64,000 nt of DNA from Puffinus mauretanicus (GCA_023333565.1 JAJKFH010000374.1:5642001-5706000); one strand, 5' to 3'; counted from the stretch's first letter, positions 35,334 through 47,858 are shown. Numbers and translations are program-made. Notes: a model not told the origin generated them from the letters alone.

Positions 35334-36865
35334 AGACACTGAAAGTGTAATTTAATTAAATTACATCATTTATACTTGCAAATTGGAACTTTCAGAGAAA
35401 AATCAAAGATGCAGGCTTTTTTTAACAAAAACATCTTTGACAACTTTGCTGTCACAAAGCTTCATCCAGAACTATTTAATATCAATAATATCTTCACTTA
35501 AATTTAAATGGCATTAAGATTAAGTCATAAGCAAACAGGCAGCCTAAGCATACAGTCATTCTTGTTATGAGTTAGCATAAAGGTCCATCTCAATTAGTCT
35601 CTTGTCTCCAAGAGAATGTAAGAACTGGTCAAACATATGTCATCTTTAAGCAATATTTGCCTTTACCCCTTCATGAGTTAGCAGCTTTTGAACTTTGCTG
35701 ACTCAACACCCTTAGCCTGAACCAGTAAGGATTCATTCAGCAAGGAAAGGTAGCTTCACTTATTTATATCTTCAAGTATCTATAATTTGCCTTCTTAGGG
35801 CTGCTGCCTGTATCCTGCATTTTGCTTTCTTGAGCTACTGTTCTCTTAATATTACATTGGGAGACCATGCCACTTTCAGAAATGTGGTTTTTCAAACAGT
35901 ACTCTGTTGGAAAACCTGCCCGTGTGTGGAAGTTGTACAAGTGGAAGATTTATTATAAGAAAAGGTCCCACTTTTACATTCTTGCTTTCTTCTTTAAAAG
36001 TAATTTATAATTCTGCAATTGGTTTCATAACTAATTTATTGCAAAGCATTTAAACTCAGCAGAGAAATCCAGTTAAAGAATTACTTTTGTTCATAAAGTA
36101 TTTGAAAAGATATAATTATTTTATTCTTGTTCCCTAACACTATAATTTCATCATCCTCAGGAGTCTACAGAGAAATCATTATATGTCATTTGCAGTCTTG
36201 ACATTTTGCTCCCGCCTTTTTAATTTGGAAAAGCAAGTAATGTTTGCCACTTACTAACCAAAATATGTGCAGGAAACTTAACTAGGTTTCATAGGAAACA
36301 AAGGCAAGAGGGATATGTATTCACTTGTGCCCTTAACACAAACGGAAAATTACAGTCGGTGTTGCTTTAAGAAAAATAAAACAAAACAATGAAAACTTTG
36401 GTTTGAGAAGGTTACTTGTTCTTAGGGAACAGGTTGAAATTGCAATCAATGTGAATGTGGTTAGACAAGAGCTTATTTCTCTAGAGTGGAAGGATACTCC
36501 ACTAGCAAAGAAGACAACTTGTGGTATGGCTGGCCCAGCCAATACATGGTCCAGTTTTGTGTGGCAAGATAAGGCACTGGCCTTATGAGGGTTTGGCTGT
36601 AAAATATTGAGAAAGAGATTTGGGAGACTCTGTTCCTGGTGTCTGGCTCACACTGAATTCCAGATGTGGAAGGACACCATAAGGTCCATCCCAGGTGGAG
36701 GTGGGATAGCGTTCTCAGTGGCAGCCTTAGAAACAACACTCCTGATCCCATTGAGTTTCTAACTACACATTTAACTTCTAATTCGGGGGAAGGAAAATAT
36801 GTTTGCATACACATTAAAGACTGGTGATTCCTTGTTTAGTGTTACAAGAGAGTAAAGTTAGTCTT
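35334..36865. other. Unique noncoding DNA
   Basis: No gene is supported. A 113-codon minus-strand frame (36473-36814) overlaps others in different frames and has no domain. The left part is AT-rich with no recognisable repeat. Confidence 0.5.
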
Positions 36866-36869
36866 CTGA

Positions 36870-37010
36870 ATTCAGTTCTTAGCTCTGTTTGTAAGTGTTC
36901 TGCATGACCGTAGGCAACTCCTTTCACCTCCTTTCTTTACCCGTGCTAGTAATGGTAACATTTAAATTACGGGAGATGTGAGGCTGTGATGACTAATACC
37001 ACCAAAGAGA
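36870..37010 (+). mobile_element. Possible MIR/CORE-SINE remnant
   Basis: TTCTTAGCTCTGT, then ATGACCGTAGGCAACTCCTTT, then CACCTCCTTTCTTTACCC and AATGGTAAC follow the MIR order of TGGCTCTG, GTGACCTTGGGCAAGTCACTT, ACCTCTCTG...TTTCCCC and TGGGGATAA. The tail is not clear. The match is to the family pattern and the right edge is approximate. Confidence 0.45.
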
Positions 37011-37017
37011 TGTAAGA

Positions 37018-37063
37018 TTTAAGGCAACATATGCATCAGATTTAAAGCAACACATGCATCAGA
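37018..37063. repeat. 23-bp tandem duplication
   Basis: Two adjacent 23-base units, 37018-37040 and 37041-37063, begin TTTAA(G/A)GCAACA and end ATGCATCAGA, with two mismatches. Confidence 0.9.
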
Positions 37064-37064
37064 T

Positions 37065-38855
37065 TAGTTCAGTTTAACTTTAGCCATCGAGATGTTAAGT
37101 TTTAGATTTCCTCTATAGTTAGTGAACAGAGTCGGGTATCTCCAGAAGCAATTAGTTCCATTTACCTTTGAAACCCTCCTAAGATGGAAAGAATCACAGA
37201 ATTGTACCTTAAAGTAGAAGCGTACTCCATATCTTGAAACAAAATTTAGGTACATGTACTTTGCCAAATTCCTGAGGTATAAAATTTGGCCTGTCTTTGT
37301 GATGCTTTAAAGAAAAAGCTGCTTATGACTAGCAAATTCATGGTTCAGTTAATTTATGGCTGGATCTGGACCTGACTTTTGTTCTCTTCAAGGTACCGCA
37401 TACACATCGGAGTGCCGGTGCACTTCTGAGGATCCAAGAATTGAGGAAGCCAGAATGGACACTGATTCAAGTTTCTGACCTGATGAAATTTTATCCCAGA
37501 GTTTCTTGGTAGTGATGGAGAGAAATGCAGCTTTTTGCAATTACTATCTATGGTTTAATAAACAAGCTATCTAGTAAAAAGTAAGAAAGAGGCAAAGAAG
37601 AGTCAAATATCACACCAAGCGGTGAACCCACTTAACAAGGGAGAAGTGAGATTTTCAGCAATGATGAAAGAAGAGAGGTAGCAAAGGCAGTAGGAAAGAA
37701 AGGTGAAAGGTTTGACAGTTAATTTAAAAAATTGTATTTCCAAAGAAGTCATTTTGTTTGTAAACCATGTACATCCTCACCAAGAAGCACCAGGGAATTA
37801 TGTCCAGCATTTAAATACTGCATTCCAGCTGAGATTCTGAAAAGCACTTCACAAATAATGGACTAAATTTTAATAGTCTAAAGGACATCATTTAAAATCC
37901 TCTAAGAAAACCATTTTTGCTTCTTTTTTACAAGTTAAAAAAAAACCCACACAAACAAAAACAACCAAAAAACCAAAACAACCAACAATCTAGAGGAATC
38001 CAACAGAGCATAGAAAGACCTTTCTAGTGCAGGTAGGCATGACTTGTATTATCCTGCCATGACTTGTTAATTGAGCTAAATGTTTGTTACACTTAGAAGA
38101 ACTGTCAAACATGTAGCTGAAAATAGCTAGATACTGCACTGTTTACAGACTGTATTTCTTCCTGCTAGTTTAAAACAATTCCTATGGCAAAAAGTTAAAT
38201 TTAATCTTTGATACGTAATAATAATAAATAATGCCAGCTGCTAAGTATAAGCTATTTTTATATGGTTTTTCATTTGGCAACGTTTTTTAATTTCTCCATC
38301 ATTTTCAGCTTTTGTGATGTTCTGTTCAGCATTTGGTACCAAGTAGTCTTGCTATGGATTAGAAAAACAAAGTGTCAGAACAAAGTTGATGTTAAAGCCT
38401 TCAGTCTCAGAGCCAGCCTAACATGAACCCGGTTCTGTTTATCAGCACAATCTCTTGTTGTCGACTGTTTCAAATGCCAGAGCTCTTTTAAATACCACTA
38501 ACATTGCCAGAGCCTCATTTAAACATGTATTAGCAAGGTAATCCTTCAATCATAAACTTGCCACTAAGACATAAAGAGGATGATTACTGACATTCTGTGC
38601 CCTTTTCAGAATTACCCAAGGGAAACAATATAATGAATATCTTGGGCTTGCAGTGACCCCAGACTCTTCATAGGAAAGCAAAGGAAAATAAAGGAAAATT
38701 ATGTCAGCAACTGATTTCTCTCCTCTTTCCCCTTTTATTTTACTTTAGAACAACTGGTGAAAGGGTTGTATCCACAAAGTATCTTTGTTTAGGTGGCTGT
38801 AGTTCTCATTAGTTACATTGTTGTGGGGGAAGCAAAGTAACAGAGTATGACATCT
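37065..38855. other. Unique noncoding DNA
   Basis: No gene is supported. An A/C-rich simple stretch lies at 37937-37990. The rest is ordinary AT-rich sequence without a recognisable repeat. Confidence 0.5.
37937..37990. repeat. A/C-rich simple repeat
   Basis: A-runs are interspersed with ACC, CAC and CAAC units. A similar stretch occurs at 49603-49650. Confidence 0.75.
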
Positions 38856-38859
38856 AGTT

Positions 38860-39320
38860 TACGTCTTGGTCAATTTGTATCATGCTGGGAGGAGATCACT
38901 CCTATTAGTTTCAAAATGCTCTAACTTGTGATTCCTCCCTCCCGCGCTCTTGCACAACTAAATAAGGAGCACAACTAATTGTCAGTTCGAAGCTTGATTT
39001 ACTGCAATAGTGCTGCAGGCAGCAGTGTGTCCTGCTGAGATGTTAACATATAATGACTGTTTCAGTGCCAAATTGAATGTAATATAAAATAAAAATCAAT
39101 AAAATGCATCCCATATCTCAAAAATGTTGCTGAATGCATCCTGCAAGTCAGCTGAACTTATATGTCAAGCAGATAAACTCATTTGCAGCAATGCTATAAC
39201 TAATTATCCTGAATTCATAAGAAGCCTCTCTTTGGGCTGCTTGCTTTCTGGTACTGCTTTATAATAATGCATCTTTTCATTAGGAAGATCAGAGTTTTAA
39301 AAATATGCTCAAGATGGCCA
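38860..39320. promoter_or_regulatory. Candidate conserved noncoding element
   Basis: This non-repetitive stretch is dense in TAAT-type words, such as CAACTAATTGTCAG near 38972 and AACTAATTATCCTGAATTC near 39200, with TGCTGCAGGCAGCAG near 39015. There is no coding frame of note. It sits just left of the CpG-rich patch at 39420. Function is inferred from texture only. Confidence 0.3.
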
Positions 39321-39419
39321 CTATGGCATTACGGAAGAGTTCTTGTCATCACAAAAGCTTTGAAAATGCGTGTTAACAACCCTCACTACACCTGGGAAGC
39401 CAGACAAGTACCCTGGCCA

Positions 39420-39860
39420 AAAAAGTGAAGTGACCTGCTGGACGCTCCCCAGGACCTGTTTGCACAGCACAGGACAAGCTGTGTCAGACATCACACGGGC
39501 TCCCCCAGACTCCCTCTGGCTCTCGGCGGCGGGGGGGGAGGGGGTAGCCGGCGTCCTGAAACCACCACGGCTCGGAGCAGCAGATGCTCTCCGGAGGCTT
39601 AAGTAGGAGAGGCGTGACACTGTGCAGAGGTGACAGTAGTGCTTCCAGTGCTGGTTGCAGTCGAGGTCTCCTTGGTGCATGGCCCCAGCTGCAGTGGGAG
39701 CCCAGCTGACCAAAGGCAGAAGCAGGAACTGACCCAAACTTACTCTGAGCCTGAGGGGCTCCTGGCAGCACGGCCCGTGCAGGTATACTCTGTGTCACTG
39801 AGTAGCACTGAGGCAGCGTGGAGGGAGGAGAAACGACATTTTACAATGGGCAAAACTTCT
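39420..39860. promoter_or_regulatory. GC- and CpG-rich patch, candidate CpG island or old GC-rich repeat
   Basis: By eye about 16 CpG sites fall in 440 bp, while flanking kilobases have very few. A G-rich run (G8, A, G5) lies at 39531-39544 next to CGGCGG. Frames on both strands are open here (39321-39737 minus, 138 codons; 39484-39798 minus, 104 codons). This is expected where stop codons are rare in GC-rich DNA, and no domain is visible. It may mark the promoter of an unannotated noncoding RNA or the remains of a GC-rich LTR. I cannot decide between these. Confidence 0.4.
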
Positions 39861-40143
39861 GCATGAAAAATGATCCTACTAGGTCCCACATGATGATAGT
39901 CTGGCAGCTGAAGGGTTATGTTTCTTTCTTGTTCTGCTTTGCTGCTTGTCCCTGTGAGCAGATTTCTATTTGTTTCGGGGCCCATTTCACCGCTACAGTA
40001 AATCCCCTGGAACTGCTCAAGTTACCTCAGGGAAAGATTTGGCACCATGACCAGTGGCAAGCTGTAACTGCCTGTAGTGCTCTGTAACTTTCTGTGGTGT
40101 GGAAAGCCCTCTAACTTTCCTGAAGGGATGGCTGCGACATTAT

Positions 40144-40177
40144 TCCAGGTGTTCAGATCATCCAGGTGTTCAGATCA
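40144..40177. repeat. 17-bp tandem duplication
   Basis: TCCAGGTGTTCAGATCA occurs twice in exact head-to-tail copies (40144-40160 and 40161-40177), followed by a partial third TCCAG. Confidence 0.95.
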
Positions 40178-41189
40178 TCCAGACACCTCACCTACTAGCA
40201 GTTCTGTGTGAAACTCTGTACTTTCTCCCTCCCTTTATTTCAGTTACTTTGCTGCCTGTGAAAGTCTCCTGCACCTACTTGTTTGTAAAAGAAGTATCTG
40301 TAGGAAACGTGTAAACTTTAAAATCACATTTTGACCTTGGCAACATTAGTGTAAATATGATGTTATGAATGGAACCAAGCTGAATGATGTAACTGAATTT
40401 GCACCATTGAAAATGACACCTACAGTTAAAGTTGTGAACATTTTTTTCATGTTTACTCTTTTCCTTTCAGGTTTTGAGCCAGTCGTTCCCTTCTGGAGTA
40501 GTGCAGGAACATGGGAGTCCACAGCTACAAGGAACCAGCTGAATCAAAATGACCAGTTATTTGTAGCTTGCACTCGATCTAGGCATTAGCCCAGAATGGT
40601 CCACAGAATATCTGCTATCTGCACCGCAAACCACCTACCACTAAAAGCAAAAAGCCACAGAAATGTATTTTCTTGCAGCAAGAGGGAATCTGGCAGATAG
40701 AGGGTAGAAGCTAGACCGTGTTTGGCTAGACCGTAAGAGTACAAGGAATAGAAAGTTAAAAAGCTAAAACCATGATTGCGTTATAGGTTACAAATACTTG
40801 AAATAATGTTTGCATTAAACGTGCACATGCTTGTACCTGCACACTGAGGGAGTCAGTGATCCATGATATATTTGTGATCACCAGTTTCTTCGTTAGTGGA
40901 AGGTGGCAAAGGAATAGGGGGAAGAGAAAGGGAAAGGCAAATATTTAATTACTTTGAAGTAAAATCTACCACTTGCTTTTTGTCATAGTGGCAACTGCAG
41001 CTCTCTTCACCCTGAATCTATGGGATAAATTACTCAGGACATATTCATCCATGGTGGGTAGCATCTTAGGCTTTTGAGTATTTCCTCTAACTTCTGTTTG
41101 GTTAAGCATGTACAACTTGAAGTGTATAAAAGTCATGGAATCTGACTATCCAGTTTTCTTGAGTAAATTTTTACAAATAATACTATGAT

Positions 41190-41272
41190 AAAATAATAAG
41201 AATAAGAATAAAAATAAGAATAAGAATAAGAATAATAAAATAATAATAATAGGAAATAATAATAGGATTTGT
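41190..41272. repeat. (AATAAG)n / (TAA)n microsatellite
   Basis: AATAAG units, then AATAAT units, run for about 80 bp with few interruptions. The purity suggests a locus likely to vary in length. Confidence 0.85.
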
Positions 41273-42049
41273 GGATAGTTTAGACTTAGATCCAGATTTA
41301 GAAAGGTCTCAGTTTTGGTCAGGAATTCATCTACATCCTATGTGGGATACAGTCTACCTTTTATACCATTTTCACATGCTTTTGCAGGACCATGCATGAT
41401 GGTGCATGATACACTCTTAAATATAGTTCGATGTTGTTCATCCCATCTGACAGGATGCACCAATACTCAGTGTCCTTAACTAAATCACCCAGCCACCAAT
41501 GATGCAACAGTTAATTATACTCTTTCAGCAGAATATCCCTGAACTTTGAGAAAATTTTAACTGGGCTCAGGATTTTCACTCTGTAGCTTGGGAATCTGTC
41601 ACCGAAATGTGTGCAGCTCCCAGAATTACATCCCCTTTTTTGTATCCACTTCTTGGATTATTTCCTGTTTTCTCAATGCAGTAGCAGCTGGAGCCACTCC
41701 TGGCGGCTGCACCCTGCACTTCACACAGCTGCCTCCATGGCTTTTATTAATGTTTTCCATTTCTCATCCTGTTTTCTCACTGATGGCTCTGGCAAAAGAC
41801 ACTCTCTCTCTATTGGAGTAAAAAAAATAATGCAAATCCTAAACACCCGTCTCAAAATAGCTAAGAGAAGCTCTGTGGCTCAGATGTAGGAAAGCGAAAT
41901 TAGCGCCTGTTGCAGCATGTTCATATGCCTCAGAATAGGTTGTAGGTTAGAAGGCACCAACAGAGCTTTGTTCCTACTGCTATTTCTTAAAAGTCCATCA
42001 CGTTAATAAGGATTCCCTTGCTCAGAGGTACTTTACTGGTAAAGTTAGT

Positions 42050-42540
42050 TAGTTGTAGGGCCACTGCCTCCCTCCAGGTGTCACTGCCCTCCTAAGTCCT
42101 GAGTCTCCAGACAGAGGGCAACCGATTGAGCCATTAGTAAATCCATATCAGGTCGGAGTCTGCAGAATCTAATAGCTGATTTCATTACATTGAAGTGACA
42201 AGGCGTAAGCCGTCTGGTTTGAGGAATGGGATTGATTTCACCAAGGGAAGTAAAACCGAATGTAATATTAATCAATAATCCAAGACAAATAACTGTGAGC
42301 CTATTAACTCGATTTTTAATTCTGAGGAACATTTTGTCATTAGCTGGAATTCTGGACTGATTTTGTCCTTGTGAGTAATGCATTTCAGGAAGACCTACTT
42401 TGCGTTTGCAATTACTCTCTTAGAGGCAAAAGTCTGTAAATGAAGGGATTATAGACACAAACAAATCCATTCATAATTAGTCTTCCTCTCTTTCAACAGG
42501 GCAGTAATAATGACTAATGGAAGCCATTTCTTGAGTCCCA
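42050..42540. promoter_or_regulatory. Candidate conserved noncoding element
   Basis: This is a long unique stretch dense in homeodomain-type words, such as ATGTAATATTAATCAATAATC near 42260-42280 and TAGCTGATTTCATTACATTG near 42172. CpG-bearing words such as AACCGATTG, GTCGGAG and AAGCCGTCTGG are kept despite low CpG elsewhere. A 100-codon minus-strand frame (42081-42383) has no domain. I judge it one of the better conserved-element candidates in the window, by texture only. Confidence 0.35.
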
Positions 42541-43279
42541 TTTAGTTAATGGAATCATACTCTTGGTTTATTTTTATAACATTTTTAAAATTTATTTCTG
42601 CCCCACCAGTCTATCAGGCAGCAGCTGCCATACCGAGAGTCTTTGAAGTGCTTTTATTTGAGATGAGATGGAATCATTGGAAAGGCAATTAGAAAAGCTC
42701 TGGCCCCTTCAAGGTGGTCACATTTTATATCCAAATGCCCCTTCGTATAGCATTTGGCTAAATTGGTCATTTTGACTTCTATAAATCAATTCTGAAGCCG
42801 TAAGTGACTTTAGAATCTATCATCCCTAGAAGAGTTTTTCTAAAACTGTTGCTTATGATCTGCACATGCCCTTGGAAACCCTCAGGTATATTACAGGACC
42901 AGAAATCTTGAGGCATGGTGCAACACAGACGAAGGATTGGGTTTGTACATCAAACAATATTTTCAACAGACTGGTTACAGAGACCAGAGTTTTTTACTGT
43001 CTTTGCTTGATATACTTTCCAAAATGCATTTTTCTGTGTCATCTGGGAAATCCCAAAGATTAGGCAAAGTGCAACATCATCTTCTTCAATTATAGCAAAC
43101 AGCCAGCATGTGCAGGTGCTAGCAGTGATGCAGACAGAGAAGAAAAACACTGAAGGGAAATCCTTATCTGAATTGAGTTAGTGGGTGCAAGTTGGAGATG
43201 GGCCTCCTCTATTGCTGCCTTATCTTCATGAAAAATGAAGAGAAAATGTGGCCTGCTTTTCATGCAGTTGAAAGGAAAT

Positions 43280-43770
43280 GACATAATGTAAGTTATTACT
43301 TGTGTTCTTCTATAGCTGCTGCTGTTACAGCAGTTGTATAAGCAGGGAGCATTTTCCGTTTATCCCAGCTTTCCCAATGTCCATCAGAAAGGCGTGTGTG
43401 TGTGAGAGAGAGAGAGAGAAAGAAAGTAAGGAGAGAGCGTACCAGATCCATTTTTGTGTGTTTGAGAGTGAAGCACATCTTGTGGGTCAAATATATTTTT
43501 GATAAAAGGGCGCCTGAAAAATAAGAGGTAATTACAGGACTCCACCATGTGTGTGTGTTTGTTTTCATGGCTCCCGCAGTCCAGTTCCTGTGGTGTTCAT
43601 GATACAGCATATTAATTTGTTGTCCCATAGATGGTAAGGTTGTTCTGTGACAGCTGTGGCCTCTTGCAAGGTTCATCTCAAACCTCCAACAGCCAGGAGC
43701 CTTGCTGAAAGGGGTGATTACTTGCATTTGGCTAAGGAGAGGACAGATGTCGGGACATTTTGCCACAAAT
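43280..43770. promoter_or_regulatory. Candidate conserved noncoding element containing a microsatellite
   Basis: Complex sequence surrounds a GT/GA microsatellite at 43394-43436. The right part (43500-43770) includes ATGGCTCCCGCAGTCCAG, CATATTAATTTGTTGTCCC and GGGGTGATTACTTGC words. The 159-codon minus-strand frame (43296-43775) is the longest outside CR1. It runs through the microsatellite as SLSLTH-like residues and shows no domain, so it is unlikely to be a gene. Confidence 0.3.
43394..43436. repeat. (GT)n(GA)n microsatellite
   Basis: About five GT units run into about eight GA units and then GAAA and GAGA words. Confidence 0.85.
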
Positions 43771-44029
43771 CTCAAGAGTGTTTTCTGCAGGGAACGTGGG
43801 ACAGCACAAGAGATTTAAAGAAATAAAGTGCAAGTTGATATTTGGAGGCTTTTTTTTTACAATCTTATTAAAAATAAAAAATATGATAAATATAAAAAAT
43901 GAGACAAAGAATAAAAGTTTAAAAAAGAGCATGAAGCCCAATGACTGCCACTTTTCTCTATAAAAGCAAATGTATTTTATTTACTATCCCCCAAAAGCTC
44001 TACTCAGGCTCAAGATGTGCACTGTTTGT

Positions 44030-44250
44030 GGGTTTTTTTCCTATCTAAAAAGCTCATGCCACTTTTCGCTGCTTTTCGAGTCATACAAGAGCCAAATGCT
44101 CTGTGTTTTGAGGTTTTTCTTCTGTCTTTGTCTGGAACAGCAGAAGCCCTCAGGAGCTGGGAGCTGAGGCTTGCTGCAGCTCTTGGAGATGAAATCATCA
44201 TCAATGTCATGCTCTTGGGTGGCAAGGAGAGCACTCTGGGAGACTGAGCA
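44030..44250. promoter_or_regulatory. Candidate conserved noncoding element
   Basis: Unique sequence with both strands open (76 codons plus, 74 codons minus) and no recognisable domain. It contains CTTTTCGCTGCTTTTCGAGTC, where near-repeated CTTTTCG words stand out in a CpG-poor region. Function is inferred only from complexity and from its closeness to the candidates at 42.3 and 43.5 kb. Confidence 0.25.
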
Positions 44251-44254
44251 GCTC

Positions 44255-47200
44255 CTCTGAATTAGCTTTTGAGAGATAGGGTATCTCTATGGATTTGCTT
44301 GTTTGCTTGTTTGTTTGAACCTTTCATGACTCCAAAGCTGGATGTCCCATGTTTCTCTTCCCCATACCAATCTCCTCCTTCACAGATGTTCAGTTCCCAT
44401 TAGTCCTACTATTGCCTCAGGCAACTACTCTTTTTTGGAATTGCTGTCTTCTCTGTCCCTCCATTCAAGGAGAAATCTGAAACTTTTCTTGTTCTGCAAG
44501 GTAGTTTTAAGGAAAAGCTTAAAGCTCCAGCACCTGTCTCTCTTGCCTGTATAATGACGTTAGAGGGTACTTTCAGTATTAATCAAAGATTTATAAGGCT
44601 CCAGTCCAGGGCTATAGTTTGTGGTTTGTACATAGTTATTGAATTTTCTGTAAAGGCTTGAAGGATGTCTCAAACATTCATCCTGAAAATGCGAAGACTG
44701 ATGTGCAGGCATTCATCTTTTTTTTCCCACCAGTAATGAAGTCTGTTTGAAGAGCAGTCCAGCGACACAACAGTGATCTGCAAGGAGCTTTTCCAGAGGC
44801 AAGGAACTAAGATTAAGATGCATAGTAAAGTGGAAGAACATAGATGGTAAGTTACCTGACTGGTGACTTAGTGGTTTAAAAAGATGGTAGGGGGAAGCAT
44901 TTGAACATCAGAAGGTGAAAATCAGCTGTCACTAATTCCATATGATATTTTGAGGGGTGTCCTAAAGCTGCCCATAGGTCTAGATTCAGTTTCCATTCAG
45001 CAAGGGAAGCTGCAAGCACAGTTCTGGCTATATCCAGAAGCTTCTTTTGGAGACTTCAGTGTCCCATGGGACTGATGATAGCTAAGTAAGATATTAGTTT
45101 AGTGGTAGCTGGCTTCGTATGAGCACGTTCAGTTTTCTGGCCACAGGCTGTCTGTGGACTTCTGAATGTGCAGACTGGCAGCTAGTCAGAGCACAAGCCA
45201 TATGCAAAGCCTCTCCTTGAATGAGATGCTAGTAGTGGCATATAATTCCCTATTGGAATTAATGGTTGTTTTCTTTATGCAGCCAGCTCTTAAGAACAGA
45301 GATCTTGGAGCAAACTAAATTATTCTTAAATGAAACCAACAACCAAACAAAAAACAGAATTAAAAAGAAAACCAAGAAAACTCCTGCCGTCGAGAGCTCA
45401 GCACATTACACTCAGAATGCAGAAATCAATGTCTGGCACTTCTCCTAAAGGATGATGTACCAGTTTTCTACTGGGGCATAATACATACAGTAAATGTTAT
45501 CTTGCTTTCAGGAAAAAAATATGTTGGGTGTTACTTTACAAACTAGTTAACCAGCTAGTTTAATGTCAGTCTCCAAACTTCAGACTCTAGGAGCACACTT
45601 TATGTCATCTAACTTCAGGTAATTTGCAGCATAGACCTCTCCATTGGAATAAGTCACCTTAGATTCCATTTGCAGAGAAAAGGAATAGGCACTTTTTGGT
45701 TCCTATTTGACCTATTTCAGATATCTGCCTTCCATTACTTTGGAGAGTTACATGCAGGTGCAGGAAGTTCATTGCAGGATCTACCATTTCTAATGAATAC
45801 AGCACTAAAAAGCCTCTAAGCATAGGAACTATGTAAAGGATGTCTCCTTTACAGCCTATTTTATTTTTGAAGGCCTCCTGATGCATTCTTTTCTGCAGCC
45901 TGCACTGGCTTATTCAGATGTTACTCATCTCAAAAATAAGCAGAAAACTCAATCACATTTGCCTTCCAGCTTGTATTTCTTCTCCAAGTGCAAACAAGAA
46001 TCGAAACCCCAGCACAGTTGCTCTCATGATTGAGTATCAAGGAAAACGATATTTCATCAAATCAATTTTAATAATTCTTTTCAACAAGGACAGAGAAAGC
46101 ATTCTGCAGTCTCCCTGGAAGACTATTAAGTAACAAAGAAAATGCTATAGCCAAATAATCAAAACAGGGCTTTAAGTTCGTGAAATAACTATAATTAGGA
46201 CAAATACACACCACTGCAGTGTGTGTCTCTTTTTTTCCCCTCAATTATGCTTAACAAGATAAGATGGACTTTTAGCTAATAATAACATGGGATTGTTCAA
46301 ACATTCATTACTGATTGATTAGCTGAGTATAACTGAAGATATGTGTATACTTAGAAGTTGGAAGAAGAATTTTGGTTTGAGTATGATTATTAAATTTCAA
46401 AGTGTTATGACAACAAGAAGAAACATCCTAGGTATCATTTTGTTCTGGTGTGGTTAAATGTAAAGACACCACATTTTTCATTATGGAAAAGAGCAGAAAT
46501 AAACACAGTAGTGATCTGCCTTCCACAAATTTTGTATTGTGAATATAAAGACACATTAAGCAAATAACTTAGAATTTTATAATAATCTGGAAAGTGTTTG
46601 TACAAAAGGGAGGGAATTTTTTTATAGTATTTGCAAATATGGCAGGGTGAATTAGTCGAAGGAAACAGCTAAAGATGAATATTAGAAAACATTTTTTTAG
46701 CATTGTGGTCACATGGGGCATAAGACTGAGTCTCTGAAAGGAAGAAAACACAGCTGGACCTTTCAAACTGAGCTCAGTAGAACAGCAGAGAATATATAGT
46801 GGGAACCGAGGCCTCACTGCCTCAAAGATAGGAGATGCGACCACCCAGGTACAGATGAGTGAGGCATACAAGCATGCAGCACCTATCTTGCATCTGTTAT
46901 GCTTTCTTTTCTGGCTCTTCCATATTTTAAAAAAAATGATAGAGAGTGGTGGTATTGTTGGTGCTTAATTCCCTTAATTCAAAGTTTCGCGGGTCTCCAA
47001 GTGCAAGATTCAAGTCTTTAGCCTTGCTAAGCTTTGCTCAGTTCAAAGCAGAATTTTGAACAGTGGGAGAGCTGTCAAAAATGTTTTTATAATAACTTTG
47101 TGATGGTCTAATCTCCAAGGCTATCTTAGTCCCAGAATATGTCAGATTATCTTTGTGGGTTGCTCTGATTCATGTTAGCTCGGAAAGGCACCATTATGCC

Positions 47201-47657
47201 AGCCTTGGCTGGCAGGAGCTCAGCCATATCACCTCTCAACATGCCCTTTATTATCAGGAGATCAGGAGCTGGAAAGGAATAAGCCTGTAAATGGCTAAGT
47301 GGCTGTCTGCCATATAGCTAAGCTAGGAAAAGGAGAACAATAACAAAGAATAACCTTGGGTCCACAATTCAGGCACACTGTGCAAGTCCTGTTCCCCAGC
47401 ATTTTGTAATCTGCTTTGTCTTCTACACCTGTGGAAAGAGATTGTGAAGCAGCCATAACATCAGATCAGAAGCCTGTATTCCTTTAATAACAAAAAAGAC
47501 TGGCTCTCTACACTGTCTTAGAGAAGAAGGGCTTTACCAGGTCAGATCAAAAATAGTCTAATCCTGGATTCATTCTATGACAGCAGGCAATAGTAGAAAC
47601 ATTAGAAAAGAGAATAGAAAAAGGACATGCAAATAGCAATAATTTGCCCAGGTGTCC
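44255..47657. other. Unique noncoding DNA
   Basis: No gene is supported. A TTTG/TTGC simple repeat lies at 44294-44317. The patch at 46215-46335 has AT-rich factor-like words, including TGATTGAT at 46312-46319, but I rate it weakly. The 100-codon minus-strand frame at 46569-46871 has no domain. Confidence 0.5.
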
Positions 47658-47840
47658 TGTCCTGGTTTTGGCTGGGATAGAGTTAAATATCTTCCTAGTG
47701 CTGTGTTTTGGATTTAGTATGAGAAGAATGTTGATAACACACTGATGTTTTCAGTTGTTGCTAAGAACCCTGCTAGTCAAGGACAGCTCCCATGCTACCA
47801 AGCGCAGAGAGTCGTATATGAATGGTAGACGTGATCCAGG

Positions 47841-47858
47841 AAGTAGCGATCGCTACTT
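47841..47858. repeat. 18-bp perfect palindrome
   Basis: AAGTAGCGATCGCTACTT is its own reverse complement, centred in the shortened U3 part of the 47658 LTR. Confidence 0.95.

Larger units (their letters stand above)
39865..42045. other. Unique noncoding DNA
   Basis: No gene is supported. The stretch contains a 17-bp tandem duplication at 40144-40177 and an AATAAG/TAA microsatellite at 41190-41272. Confidence 0.5.

Noticed and set aside
39321..39737. 138-codon minus-strand open frame
   Set aside because: It lies in GC-rich DNA where stop codons are scarce. An overlapping second frame is equally open and neither shows a domain.
43296..43775. 159-codon minus-strand open frame
   Set aside because: It runs through a GT/GA microsatellite, has no recognisable domain, and the opposite strand is also partly open.
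46312..46319. Isolated TGATTGAT site (another at 57262)
   Set aside because: Single copies are expected by chance in 64 kb of AT-rich DNA. Only the close inverted pair at 23.4 kb was kept.
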